Shown: positions 1 to 9,556 of the stretch, piece by piece
How the letters are laid out: each line of letters begins with the position of its first letter
Position numbering within the stretch: the stretch's first letter is position 1
Assembly (NCBI GenBank): GCA_030323885.1
Contig: CM059191.1
Location: 106,436,844-106,500,843, forward strand
DNA from: Branchipolynoe longqiensis
Taxonomy: Eukaryota; Annelida; Polychaeta; Phyllodocida; Polynoidae
Length of the DNA stretch: 64,000 nt
Direction of reading: 5' to 3'
The notes under the pieces: model-generated
Database searches by the model: none
Seen by the model: only the letters and a program-made list of their open reading frames with translations
What the model was told of the DNA's origin: nothing
Made by a program: the position numbers and the translations under genes

Positions 1-164
1 GGCGCCTCCTACCTGTGTATATGGAAACTAGGCATTTCCGGTTGTTACAGGATGAAGGTTTCGGTTATGGTACAATAACAAACAATATACGGTATATGAC
101 GTGAGTCATGCTACCTAGGATAGATGGAGAAACATCGGGCAAACATGAACTGGCCTGCTTTCTT

Positions 165-524
165 CAAGTTCCATAGTCCAATGGTTCTCAGCTTCTGCCA
201 TTTTTCTGGGATAAATATATTAAATTGTTTGTCGTATTCGTAGCCTACCTTACTTTAGTTTGAAGTTACTTTTATTTTAAATGGCTATGTTTTGAGATAT
301 TTGAAATACAAATATGTAAAATCAGTTTTGGCAAACATGCCAAATCTCTGACACCATAGACGTCAGCAGTGATAGGTTCTATTAAATTGCCTCAGCATTC
401 TCTTCTATGTGACAATATATGCTCAATAGGTGCATCAATATCTAAGTTAAATATGCAGAATCAAACATATGTAATTGTTTTGGTTTTGTCAATTTGATAC
501 TTCATTGAACTATGCAGCTTTACG
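165..524 (+). mobile_element. TTAA-type MITE family A, copy 1 (degenerate)
   Basis: A roughly 360-bp sequence starts with a degenerate form of AGTTGCATAGTCCGATGG and ends with the inverse, CTATGCAGCTTTA. The interior matches the copies near 2775, 6248, 10410, 39970 and 54172. The terminal inverted repeats and lack of coding capacity indicate a non-autonomous DNA transposon. Both ends have decayed here, so the TTAA duplication is no longer clear. Confidence 0.6.
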
Positions 525-839
525 TCAGTATGAACGAAGTCCTGGCTGCCCAATTCGCAAATTGTGCTTGCGAGATCTTGGCTGCGGTGTTGTTTCTCTT
601 GGTTACCAGACACAGGCCAGACAATAATTGCATTGACTGTGGACAATTTGGAAATAGACAGACTGATGACTGAGGCCTCAGATCGAACCACACAGGAGGT
701 TCTCTCGGAGTTCAGGGTCATTCTCTGAAACTGGCTACCACATATTTGGTTTCCATGTATTTGCTACAGGAGACTCCTTCTTCATGCACTAATCTATAGT
801 ACCCATGTTGTACAATATACAGCATGGGCTGCTCCCCAT
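525..839. other. Unassigned intergenic stretch
   Basis: I see no exon with splice sites, no tandem array and no recognised repeat here. Short open stretches on the minus strand have no coding look. Confidence 0.4.
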
Positions 840-845
840 TTTTAT

Positions 846-1124
846 TTGGTAGATCGTGGTTCGAACCCTGGTCGAGTCAAACCAATGATTTAAAAATTGA
901 TACTTGTTGCTTGCTAGTCAGGCGCTCGGCATTTTTACGATAGCGCAAGGACTGGTTCGGTCAGTGTCAGATTAATGTGACTGAGTGGGATATCATGTAA
1001 CAGTGCTCGCGGCCTGGTCTCCCAGTGGGCCAGCACTATAAAGTCGCCATGAGTGTGCACTGTCACAGGTCGGTACCCGTCCTGATATGACCTTAGATGT
1101 TGCCAGGATGTAAAACTCCAACAA
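846..1124 (+). mobile_element. tRNA-derived SINE-1, 5'-truncated
   Basis: The copy begins in the tRNA-like head at the B-box region (GGTTCGAACCC). It continues through the SINE-1 body, recognised by 'gtgactgagtgggatatca', 'cagcactataaagtcgcc' and the tail 'ttagatgttgccaggatgta'. The A-box half is missing. The same body recurs at least ten times in the window. Confidence 0.8.
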
Positions 1125-1135
1125 CCAACTGACCA

Positions 1136-1468
1136 ATCATCCCGTTCTGATATAAAGTTTGTTTTATTTAACCACACCTCTCGAGCATATTGATTTTTAT
1201 CATCGGCTAATCTGACAGATTTCTTTGGAGGAAACACGCTGCCTTCACATAGGCTACTTATTCCGATAAGCAGCAATGGGTCTTATATATGCACTTTCCT
1301 ACAGACAGGACATCACTTACCAAAGCCTTTGATGAACCAGTTGTGGACCACTAGTTGGAACGGAAAATAACCCAAACTGCAAATGTGTCTACTGAGCAGG
1401 ATCGATCTGATGACCCACACCTTCACAGGTAGGCGCTACCGCCTGACCTACGTTTCCCTCCCCCGTCC
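1136..1468 (-). mobile_element. tRNA-derived SINE-2 copy
   Basis: On the minus strand it reads from a tRNA-like head, through 'aaccagttgtggacc'-type sequence and 'gtgggaaagtgcatataaaag', to a tail ending in 'gtgctctagaggcgtcgttaaat'-like sequence. It matches the copies at 5352, 49345 and 53860. I know this type as widespread in molluscs. It abuts the SINE-1 copy ending near 1124. Confidence 0.7.
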
Positions 1469-1514
1469 TGATATAACCATAGATGTTGCTCTGACGTGAA
1501 CTCCCCAACAAATT

Positions 1515-1800
1515 AAGGGTGCGTCTCAGAGGTGCTATGGAGACGTCTCCGCGATGCTTTTTGGCCTATTTGCGTTCAGGGTGCGTCTCAGAGACGCTCC
1601 CTTTTCAGATAGGAGACAAAAAGTGCCTCGAAAATGGCCGGCGTATTCAGTGGTTTCAGCCAATCACAGTGCAAATTTTCCATTGCAAATGGCTGCCGCC
1701 TATGGGGGCAGCCATTTTCGAGACAACAAACTGCTTTTGCCGTTCAGACTAGCATGACATCAGGGCCATCTCCGAGACGCCTCCGAGACGGACCCTGAAC
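1515..1800. mobile_element. Foldback-like element with GCGTCTCRGAG inverted repeats
   Basis: The sequence GTTCAGGGTGCGTCTCAGAG near 1573 is inverted at 1780-1802 as CTCCGAGACGGACCCTGAAC. A further direct copy of GGGTGCGTCTCAGAG lies at 1516. This gives a short non-coding element with imperfect terminal inverted repeats of about 25 bp. The CAGGG start recalls hAT termini, but I found no 8-bp target duplication, so the superfamily is open. Confidence 0.45.
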
Positions 1801-1894
1801 GCGGGACAGGAGTGCCACTGTAAACTTGGCCGCGCGCCAACTTAGCGTGGTTATACCCACCATAATCACGCGGCGGCGCGAGGCGGGTAGCGGG

Positions 1895-2064
1895 GAGGCG
1901 GGGAGCAGGGGCGGGGAGCAGGGGCGGGGAGCAGGGGCGGGAGGAGCCGCGTTCAGGCAGTGTGCTGCAGATCGACAGGGCTTGTGTTTGGAGTGACATG
2001 GCCATGGACACTCCTTACAGTTTGCAGACGACTTACACAACAACCACGTGACCCGATGACGTCA
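1895..2064 (+). promoter_or_regulatory. GC-box / E-box / CRE cluster: candidate promoter
   Basis: Three GC boxes (GGGGCGGGG or GGGGCGGGA) lie at 1908-1916, 1921-1929 and 1934-1942. A palindromic E-box CACGTG is at 2045-2050 and a perfect CRE, TGACGTCA, at 2057-2064. The interval 1830-2110 is rich in G+C and CpG, unlike the AT-rich surroundings, and has no TATA box. It is 650 bp upstream of a plus-strand ATG that ends in a phase-0 splice donor, so it is the best candidate promoter for the long gene. There is no direct evidence of transcription. Confidence 0.45.
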
Positions 2065-2414
2065 GCGGTGCTTGGCGCGCAGAATCCGCTGCCGTTTGGC
2101 GAAGACACTGCCTGACAAGCTGACTCGAGCTCCGACAGTCGGCGATCGCGGATGTCAACAAACTCGCCGCAAAATAACGATTGAAGCTGAAAAGACTTGA
2201 TTGAGTCAGCGCCTCTGTGGAGAGTCGGGAGTTCTTGAGATAGTGCATATTCTTGAGATAGTGCATATGAGGAGAGTTTGGAGCTGAGAAGCAGCGAAAT
2301 GTTGATCGTCTCTGGTTCCTGCAGGACTAGGACGTTGACTGAATTGGACACTTTGCATAAGGATATCAAGACTCGGTAGAGAGAGGAGAGGAGAGTGGCT
2401 CATCGACAATCTTC

Positions 2415-2528
2415 TATTGGCACGCACACGCATGCGCACACACACACACACTCAATCACTCACACGCACACGCACACGCACACCTAAATACACACACCCA
2501 CCCACACCCACACCCACCCACACACAGA

Positions 2529-2581
<53 letters not shown>

Positions 2582-2613
2582 CCACAACCACAACCACAAC
2601 CACAGGAGGCGCT
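2415..2613. repeat. (CA)n microsatellite
   Basis: Interrupted CA dinucleotide and CACAC/CCCACA tracts end in four CCACAA units. If the candidate first exon is right, the tract lies in the 5' leader or in an upstream intron. Confidence 0.9.
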
Positions 2614-2719
2614 CAGACACACAAGGCAGGTGGCCCGTTGAGAGTGGAACCTCGGACCTGGGTCTTGACCTTTCTGCTGAGTCCTATTTTCTGATCGTGT
2701 GTCCGTGGCTGGCGTCATC

Positions 2720-2749
2720 ATGTTTTGCTCCATGTTGAAGCCTGTGCAG
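2720..2749 (+). CDS. Candidate first coding exon (10 codons) of the long gene
   Basis: An ATG at 2720 opens ten codons (MFCSMLKPVQ) that end exactly at CAG|gtagac, a plausible donor in phase 0. The exon at 19029 enters in phase 0, so the two join in frame. An in-frame TGA lies shortly upstream, which makes this ATG the first in its frame. Support is only positional: it lies below the GC-rich regulatory cluster, and the phase match would arise by chance one time in three. If it is wrong, the start may be the ATG at 19041 inside exon 2 or in an exon I missed. Confidence 0.3.
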
Positions 2750-2774
2750 GTAGACTTGACACTTTTTAAATTCA

Positions 2775-3110
2775 TAAAGTTGCATAGTCCGATGGTTTTG
2801 AATTTCTGTAATCTGAGATAAATATATTAGATTGATCGCTATAACCTACCTTACTTTAGTTTGAAGTAACTTTTATTATAAATGGCTAACTTTTGAGATA
2901 TTTGAAGTACAACCATGCAAAATTAATGTTGGCAAGCACACCAAAACTCTGACACCCTAGGGTGCTGCAGTAACTGGTTCTCTTAAATTGTATCAGTATT
3001 CCCTTCAATGTGGTGACAAATGTTTAATAAGTGCACCAGTATCCAAGTCCGATATGTAGTATCAAATCTAAATGGAAATTTGATATTTTCAGCGGCTGTG
3101 CAGCTTTAAT
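2775..3110 (+). mobile_element. TTAA-type MITE family A, copy 2
   Basis: It starts (ATAA)AGTTGCATAGTCCGATGG and ends CAGCTTTAA. The interior 'ctgacaccctagggtgctgcag' and 'gataaatatattag' segments match the other family A copies. The flanks ATAA and TTAA fit a TTAA target with one mutation. Confidence 0.7.
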
Positions 3111-3175
3111 ATGATGAATGTACCTAATTCTTTAAGCTTTTCTTCTTAATTTACAGGAGGGGGTTAGAGGAGTGT

Positions 3176-3395
3176 TATAGACCTATTTCATAATACGTCA
3201 GCATAGGTGTCTAGGTCAGTGCGCGCGCCTTTTGGCTGCAGGATGACACACTGTCACACTGCAAACTCAATGGTTATGAGCAATACTCAGAGATAAAAGG
3301 TGAAATATCTCTAAAACCACACCACTTAGAAACAAACTGCTTGGAACACATATAGAAAACATATTCAACGAATAGATTATATTAAATTTATACAT
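3176..3395 (+). mobile_element. Family H element, 5' part only
   Basis: It begins ATAGACCTATTTC and carries the 'ggctgcaggatgacac' and 'aaatatctctaaaaccacaccac' sequence seen in the complete copies at 6258 and 61679. A SINE-1 begins at about 3396 and cuts it off, so the right terminus is missing. Confidence 0.6.
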
Positions 3396-3725
3396 GACCA
3401 GATGGGATGGCTGAATGAGTTAGAGTGTCCGTCTCCCGTGTTGGTAGGTCGTGGGTTCAAATCCTGGTTGAGTCAAACCAATGACTTTAAAATTGATACT
3501 TGTTGCTTCCTAGTCTAGCGTTCGACATTATTAGGATAGGACAAGGACTGGTTGGCTCAGTGTCAGGATAATGTGACTGAGTGGGATATCAGGTCATGGT
3601 GCTGGCAGCCTAGTATTCCAGTGGGGCAGCACTATAGTCTAGAGTTGCCATGAGTGTGCACTGTCACAAGTCGGTACCCGTCCTGATATGACCTTAGATG
3701 TTGCTAGGACTTAAAACAACAAAAA
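3396..3725 (+). mobile_element. tRNA-derived SINE-1, near full length
   Basis: The head starts GACCAGATGGGATGGCTGAA (tRNA Leu/Ser-like A-box) and is followed by the B-box-like GGGTTCAAATCC. Then come the shared body and a tail ending 'gttgctaggacttaaaacaac'. It is inserted into the family H sequence. Confidence 0.8.
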
Positions 3726-3819
3726 ACAAACATGCACACATACACATACATATACATATGCACACCTTGTATATGTGACGTCCTATACACAAATAGGCTG
3801 AACTGAGAATAGCAATTAT

Positions 3820-3906
3820 GTGTGGTCTCTGTGGCCTAGTGGTTAGAGTGTTGGATTTGTAATCTGAAGTTGTTTGGTGGTGTGGGTTCAAACCCCATAC
3901 ACTCCA
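3820..3906 (+). other. tRNA-Thr-like pseudogene or SINE head
   Basis: A 'ggcctagtggttagagtg' A-box region, a TGT at the anticodon position and a 'gtgggttcaaacccca' T-arm are present. The acceptor stem does not pair convincingly and the variable region carries extra bases, so I do not call a functional tRNA gene. Confidence 0.35.
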
Positions 3907-4307
3907 GAACCTTTTTTACATTCAACAAAAAAAAAAGGTTTTTCATCTATATCTGTTTCTCATTAATTATGCAATGTAATTGTACTAACATATATTTTAC
4001 ATTACGCAAATATATTTCCTGATTGAACTACTCTAAAGAAGATTGAAAATACCTCAGTTTTACCCTCCCTTCTCTCCACTCACCCAGCCATTGTCACAAC
4101 AATCTAGGTCACTCTCCTGCACACCGCCAATTGGAAAAGTTCAGTACTAAGCATGCACCACCCCTGTGGCACACATCTGAACTATTCCAAGTTCGTTTGT
4201 TTTCCCGATGAGGTATAGATAGTCCCTTTAAAGTCCATCCCATGGTTGGTCGATCGATTTAGAGAGGTTTTACTGTCTGTGGTGGCAGTGGGTTTCCTCT
4301 GCGATGG

Positions 4308-4480
4308 CCACACATCGGTAGCCGTCCTGATATGACCTTAGATGTTGCAAGTACGTCAAATCAACAACCAACCAGTGGGGCAGCACTGTAAAGTCGTTAG
4401 GAGTGCGCCCTGTTACAAGTCAGCACCCGTCCTGATATGATCTTAGATGTTGCTGGGGCGTAAAACAACAACAACAAACA
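4308..4480 (+). mobile_element. Two SINE-1 tail fragments
   Basis: Two successive copies of the SINE-1 3' region (gtcctgatatgacctta...gttgc) end near 4362 and 4475, both followed by CAA-rich tails. They are partial copies, one inserted beside or within the other. Confidence 0.6.
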
Positions 4481-4635
4481 AACGGCCATGTTGGTTGCTG
4501 CAGGAAGATAATACAGTGAGGCACGACGTCTCTAAATTTAGCCATGCCCAGCGAACCAGTCAGGCACTGGCACACACTGTCATGTCTACCATCTCAGTCT
4601 GCTATGGTAGAGTGAGTTTGTTTGTTAGTGTTTTT

Positions 4636-5062
4636 ATGTCCTAGCAACATCTAAGGTCAGATCAGGACGCGTACCGATTTGTGACAGGTGCACTCCTAGC
4701 GATTTTATAGTGCTGCATCTACTAGATTTAGAATGTTATTTATCTTGACCACAAATTATATGATTGTGAGTTTTTAAATTTATGAGTGTCTATTGACACA
4801 TAATGATTGTCTGCTTTTGCATTCTGTGTAAAACTACTAAAAACGACGGTTGAATAAAAAAACAAACAATTCTCGGCATGAATATGTCCTATGCTGCCGA
4901 ACCGGCATACAGAAACCACCAATCAGTCAATTATAGTGCTGCCCCACTGAGAGACCAGGCCGCTGGCACCATGACTCGATATCCCACACAATCACGTTAT
5001 ACTGACACTGTGCTAACCAGTCCTTGTCCTAGGCAATGTAAATGTGATAAGTAATTAGTTTG
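4636..5062 (-). mobile_element. SINE-1 split by a LINE tail insertion
   Basis: The minus-strand SINE-1 body is present in two parts, 4636-4716 and 4931-5062. Between them lies a 214-bp LINE 3' fragment. The 12-bp word TTATAGTGCTGC, which belongs to the SINE, occurs at 4705-4716 and again at 4931-4942, so it is the target site duplication of the inserted fragment. Confidence 0.8.
4717..4930 (+). mobile_element. I-like LINE 3'-UTR fragment with 12-bp target duplication
   Basis: The sequence 'ccacaaattat...gattgtgag' through 'atgctgccgaaccggcatacagaaaccaccaatcagtcaa' matches the 3' end of the LINE copy at 62490-63175. It is a strongly 5'-truncated retrotransposed copy, bounded by a perfect TTATAGTGCTGC duplication. 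Confidence 0.75.
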
Positions 5063-5351
5063 ACTCGGTTGGAATTCAAACTCCCTACCTTCCGCATGGA
5101 TGTCCTGAGCCCTACCGATTCCGGTAGCCGAGTGAATAGAGCGTCTGCTTTCCGTGCAGCAGGTCGAGGGATTAGTTTTGCTGTTGGTAAAACCATTTAT
5201 CCAGCGAATAAAACCGGGTGTCAACGCCTGATTGTTAGCTATTGAACAGTGTACTGGGACCCTAAAAAAGTTATTAGCAGAATAAAATGCGAATCATTAT
5301 GGTACAGGGCTCAATAGAAATAACTGCGAAGTAATGATTTGTAGCACAAGC

Positions 5352-5562
5352 GGATGCACTGGTGGAGCGGTGGACACATTTGCAGTTTGGGTTATTTTCC
5401 GTTCCAACCAGTGGTCTACAACTGGTTCATCAAAGGCTGTGGTATGTGCTGTCCTATCTGTGGGAAAGTGCATATAAACGACCCCTTGCTGCTTATAGGA
5501 AAGAGTAGCCTATGTGGCGGCAGCGGGTTTCCTCCAAAGAACTATGTCAGAATGAGGAAGAA
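5352..5562 (+). mobile_element. tRNA-derived SINE-2, 5'-truncated
   Basis: It begins in 'ggtggacacatttgcagtttggg' and runs through 'gtgggaaagtgcatataaac' to 'ggcagcgggtttcctcc'. The body is the same as at 53860, and the tRNA-like head is absent. Confidence 0.7.
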
Positions 5563-5650
5563 CTACGATTTTGGTTGCACAAAAGTAGGATTTTTATTTC
5601 AGTCTTGGTGCAAACACTGCTTTTAACCCGACCAAGCTGTGACAGAAGGG

Positions 5651-6005
5651 GGACCAGACGGGGTGGCCGAATGATTTGAGCGTCCGTCTCCTGTTTAGGG
5701 AGATCGGCGGATCCAAACCCATAAGTTCATGGGTTCGAACCCTGGACGAGTCAAAACAATGACTTAAAAATTGATACTTGTCGCTTCCTAGCCGAGGTGC
5801 TTGGCATTATTAGGGTTGGGCAAGGGCTGGTTGGCTCAGTGTCGGGATAATGTGACTGAGTGGGATATCAGGTCATGGTGCTGGCGGCCTGGCCTCCCAG
5901 TGAGGCAGCACTATAAAGTCACCATGAGTGCGCACTGTCACGAGTCGGTAGGTACCCGTCCTGATATAACCTTAGATGTTGCTAGTACGTAAAACAAACA
6001 AACAA
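5651..6005 (+). mobile_element. Full-length SINE-1 with 12-bp target duplication
   Basis: This is the best-defined SINE-1: 355 bp, flanked by the perfect direct repeat GTGACAGAAGGG at 5639-5650 and 6006-6017. It has the head GACCAGACGGGGTGGCCGAA (A-box), the B-box GGGTTCGAACCC, the shared body and an ACAAACAAAC tail. The head carries an extra short duplication around 5700-5740. Such elements are transcribed by RNA polymerase III and moved by a partner LINE. Confidence 0.88.
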
Positions 6006-6247
6006 GTGACAGAAGGGATGGGTGGTGTAAAAGATACCTGACCGTATAGACAGAGAACCAGTGATGGCCACGAGACAATTTCTTACCGACCAATTAGATA
6101 GAGCCACGTGTACTTGGTGTTGTCGCCGCCATTAACGTTAACTGGTTCCGTCTGTCACGTAGCAGACTGGTCCCCTGCCTACCACTGCTCCAGATAACCG
6201 TACGCACTGTTAACGTTATTAAAGGGTCATTTACACTGGTTCTCTTG

Positions 6248-7180
6248 TTAAAGCTGCATAGACCTATTTCATATGACGTCAGCATAGGTATCTAGGTTAG
6301 TGCGTGAACCTTTTGGCTGCAGGACGACACACTGTCACACTGCAAACTCAATGGCTATGAGCAATCTTCATACAGAAAAAGTGAAATATCTCTAAAACCA
6401 CACCACTTAGAAACAAACTGCTTGGAGCACATATAGAAAACATATTCAACGAATAGATTATATTAAATTTATAAGGTATGGTTCTGCATTTCTATTAATT
6501 TTGAATAAAATAGACGTTTTGCACTGCGTGTACTAGCAAACTCAATGCATTGTCAATGGCCGTGAGCAATCTTCATTCTGAAAAAGTTAAATATCTCTTA
6601 TACCACACCACCCAGAAACAAACTGCTTGGTACACATATAGTAAACATATTCAACGAACAGATTATAATAAATTTATAAGGTTAGGGTTCTGCATTTCTA
6701 TTAATTTTGAATAAAATAAACGTTTTGCACTCACATACCAGCAAACTCAATGTCAGTGTGCCTTCGTTCTGCAGCCAAGTTGCGCGCATACACCATGTTT
6801 ATAAACATTGAAAGGGGTCTATACTCTGGTGAAGCATAACATTTTCAAAACCAAAATAATGACATAGATTTGACTCTACATATCTAACTTGGATATTGAT
6901 GCAGCCTTTGTTGCCGCATAGAAGGGAATACTGAGACAATTGAATAGAATCTGTTACTGCTGAAGTCTATGCGGTCAGAGTTTTGACAAGGTTGCCACAA
7001 TTAATTTAGCATGTTTACACTTCAAATATCTCAAAACTTATCTAATATCTCTAAAACTTATCCATTTGAAATAAACGTTACTTCAAACTAAAATAAGGTA
7101 GATTACATAACAATCAATTTTATATATTGATCTCAGAAAAATTACCAAAGCTCAAATCCGTTGAACTTTACAACTTTAAG
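6248..7180 (-). mobile_element. TTAA-type MITE family A, copy 3, carrying family H
   Basis: TTAAAGCTGCATAG at 6248 and CAACTTTAA at the right end are the two A termini, each with TTAA. The A interior resumes at about 6830 in the orientation opposite to copy 2. A family H element occupies 6258-6823 just inside the left terminus. The nesting order is therefore A first, then H. Confidence 0.65.
6258..6823 (+). mobile_element. Family H element with internal tandem units
   Basis: The ends ATAGACCTATTTCATATGAC and (inverted) ATAGACCCCTTTCAATG form terminal inverted repeats, continued inside by 'ggctgcagga' and its inverse near 6770. Between them lie two diverged units of about 200 bp containing 'aaatatctcttataccacaccac' and 'caaactgcttggtacacatatag'. 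It is non-coding and its superfamily is unassigned. Confidence 0.6.
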
Positions 7181-7270
7181 TTCATTGTGTTATTTTGTGT
7201 CAATGATGATGTGTTTAATAACATTTACACTACAAAGATAAATAAAAAGTCTCGAAGATCATCTGCTACA

Positions 7271-7345
7271 AAAGTTTATTAAGCTTGTTTTATATAACGA
7301 CGCCTCTAGAGCACATTGATTTGTATCATCGGCTATTGGACATCA
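7271..7345 (-). mobile_element. SINE-2 tail fragment
   Basis: The minus-strand 3' end of SINE-2 ('caatagccgatgatacaaatcaatgtgctctagaggcgtcg') is all that remains. Confidence 0.6.
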
Positions 7346-7393
7346 AACATATAATCGATGTCGGCCTACACGACTATACTTCCTTGTAACAGA

Positions 7394-7863
7394 AGGCGTA
7401 ATCGATTAATCAACTTGGGTCACCCGAGCCACTTTTTGGCGCATGCGCACATCCTACAGACTGTTTGAATAATCGAATACTCTTCTCCACGCTCGGGGTG
7501 AAAAAAATGGTGGCTTAATCCAAAACCCTTTTTTTTCTGTAATAACCGATATAACTACAGCAAAATAGGATTTAAGGTATTATATGATTGCATAGTTTAG
7601 TTATATTTTCATTTCATTAATTTGGGTTATTACCAAAAGAAAACCATGTAGGACTGGTACTGGTAGCTGTTATCCTGCAGGACGGTACCAGCGCAAATGT
7701 GATGTCATGGTTCCTTGCCACCCCTAACCAGGACGTGGGTTACTGGGGTCGGGCCTTTTTGCACACGGCATGTGTTTTTGTCTAGTCCCTCGCGGTGTTT
7801 GATTTGAAATTCTAGCAAATCGGGTGACCCGAGTCGCCCGGGTCGTGTTAATCGAATATGGCC
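7394..7863. mobile_element. Harbinger-like MITE, copy 1 (AGA duplication)
   Basis: The ends are (A)GGCGTAATCGATTAAT and the inverse of GGCCATATTCGATTAAC. Just inside lie near-palindromes of the type GGGTCACCCGAG (left) and CGGGTGACCCGAG (right). The 3-bp repeat AGA flanks it at 7391-7393 and 7864-7866. Two further copies (8597 and 57876) share ends, interior ('acagcaaaatagg', 'ggtaccagcgcaaatgtgac') and 3-bp flanking repeats. PIF/Harbinger elements characteristically make 3-bp duplications. There is no transposase gene here. Confidence 0.7.
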
Positions 7864-7974
7864 AGAGTGAGTGGTGCCGCGTGCATTCCGTCCTACATGG
7901 GCACTCACCTACAAACGCAGGTACGCGTCGGGAGGGTGGTTACGTCAGCCAGCCTAGATAATACTAGTGGTGAG

Positions 7975-8040
7975 GACGCTAGACCGGAATGGCAGAAGTG
8001 TGGGTTCGAAGTCCACTCTAGGTGCAATGTTTCTCATAAA
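7975..8040 (+). other. tRNA-like SINE head, partial
   Basis: The sequence 'actagtggtgaggacgctagaccggaatggcagaagtgtgggttcgaagtcca' has an A-box-like start and a clear B-box. It is duplicated almost exactly at 9275-9345. It does not fold as a complete tRNA. Confidence 0.4.
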
Positions 8041-8082
8041 AACTAAATAATACCCCACGACAGAGACAGTTAAGCCAGAAAG

Positions 8083-8348
8083 TACCCGACTAGAGTGGTT
8101 CCAGATTCTGCCGATAGATGTCACTCGAGCGGCGGTGAAACCCAGAAGAAAAATACAATAATGTTGTCTTTAAAAAAATATATATTACAAGGATAAGAGC
8201 TTGATGCCTGTTACGATATGAATATCTGAGCATTTATTATTTTTCCAAGCATTCTTTACGAAGATAGCATGTGAAGTCATAGGCAGTTATGGAAACGACC
8301 CGGCTAGAGTGGTTTCAAATTCTGCCGATAGAGAGCACTATCTTAACT
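8083..8348 (+). repeat. Dispersed repeat G, copy 1
   Basis: A 265-bp segment is bounded by direct copies of 'ctagagtggttccagattctgccgatag'-like sequence at 8090 and 8302. The same segment is present inverted at 11148-11460. It has no coding potential and I do not recognise the family. Confidence 0.55.
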
Positions 8349-8596
8349 GGCGGCGTCTGTCGAGGTGGTGTAATGACGTCACGAAATAATTTCCGGTGGC
8401 CATATTGGATTACGTATGAAAGGCTTGCATCTGTTTACATTGTGTTTATTTACGGATTTGCTGGTTTATTTGTCACTGTTTTGAGCAGTTTGGCCTCAAC
8501 AATTTGGGGAACAGTGTTTTTTGACGAGGGCTAATCCAAGATGGCTGACCGTTGAGTGTTGACATCACGTGCACGACCTCGAGTGACAATGCTATG

Positions 8597-9040
8597 GGGC
8601 GTAATCGATTAATCAACTCGGGTCACCCGAGCAACTTTTTGGCGCATCCTACAGACTCGGATCGAATAATCGAATACGCTTCTCTGCACTCGGGTGGAAA
8701 TTTTTTTTTTTTTTTTTAATAACCGATAAAACTACAGCAAAATAGGGTTTAAAGTATTTTATGATGGCCTAGTTTAGCTATATTTCTATTTCGTTAATCT
8801 AAGTTATTCTTTTTAAAAAACACGTATGACTGGTACTGCTAGCTGTTATCCTGCAGGACGTTACCAGCGCAAATGTGACGTCATCGCTCCTAGCCAACCC
8901 CAGCTAGGAGGTGGGTTACTTGGGTCGGATCGTTTTGCACACGGCACATGTATTTGTCGACTCTACTCGCAGTGTTTGATTTGAAATTCTGACGACTCGG
9001 GTGACCCGAGTCGCTCGGGTCGTGTTAATTGATTACGGCC
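8597..9040. mobile_element. Harbinger-like MITE, copy 2 (ATG duplication)
   Basis: This is the best-preserved copy, 444 bp. It starts GGGCGTAATCGATTAATC and ends GATTACGGCC, with ATG at 8594-8596 and 9041-9043. The subterminal palindromes CTCGGGTCACCCGAG (left) and CTCGGGTGACCCGAG (right) are intact. A (T)n tract lies near 8700. Confidence 0.78.
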
Positions 9041-9274
9041 ATGATGTTTACCCAGATGGCGGTGGGATACTGCGTCCATTTAGAGTCACGTGACTGGCCC
9101 AGTTATCGGGTGACGGTGGCGCCACCTGGCGGAGTGCCACGGAAGCCCGTGCAGTCGGAGGTAGGGGTGTGTGTTTGGGTGTTACCATGGACTTTGCCCG
9201 TGTCGCAACCAGGAAGTTTCCGTGGTTCCCACGACGCCATTTTTGTTGGCTGTTTGAGTTTTACGTCCTGGCAA

Positions 9275-9345
9275 TACTAGTGGTGAGGACGCTAGACCGG
9301 AATGGCAGAAGTGTGGGTTCGAAGTCCACTCTAGGTACAATGTTT
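9275..9345 (+). other. tRNA-like SINE head, second copy
   Basis: It is a near-identical copy of 7975-8040, with B-box GGTTCGAAGTCC. Both copies lie downstream of a Harbinger-like MITE, which suggests that the MITE-plus-flank region is itself duplicated. Confidence 0.4.
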
Positions 9346-9384
9346 CTCATTCCACTGCCCCTTGCGCTATCCTAGTAATCAATG

Positions 9385-9556
9385 GTGGGTTAGTGGTTGG
9401 TTGTTGGAGTTTTACATCCTAGCAATATCTATGGTCATATCATGACAGGTACCGACTTGTGACAGGCCACACTCATGGTGAATTCATAGTGCTGCCCCAC
9501 TGGGAGACCATGCTGCCTGCACCATGACATGATATCCTACTCAGTCACATTATCCT
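9385..9556 (-). mobile_element. SINE-1, 3' half
   Basis: Read on the minus strand it contains 'gataatgtgactgagtaggatatca', the 'cagcactatgaattcacc' body and the tail 'ctaggatgtaaaactccaacaacc'. The head is absent. Confidence 0.75.

Noticed and set aside
1998..2047. ATG at 1998 (MAMDTPYSLQTT) as the first coding exon
   Set aside because: Its only donor-like end (gtgacc at 2048) is weak and would leave phase 2, which does not match exon 2's phase 0.
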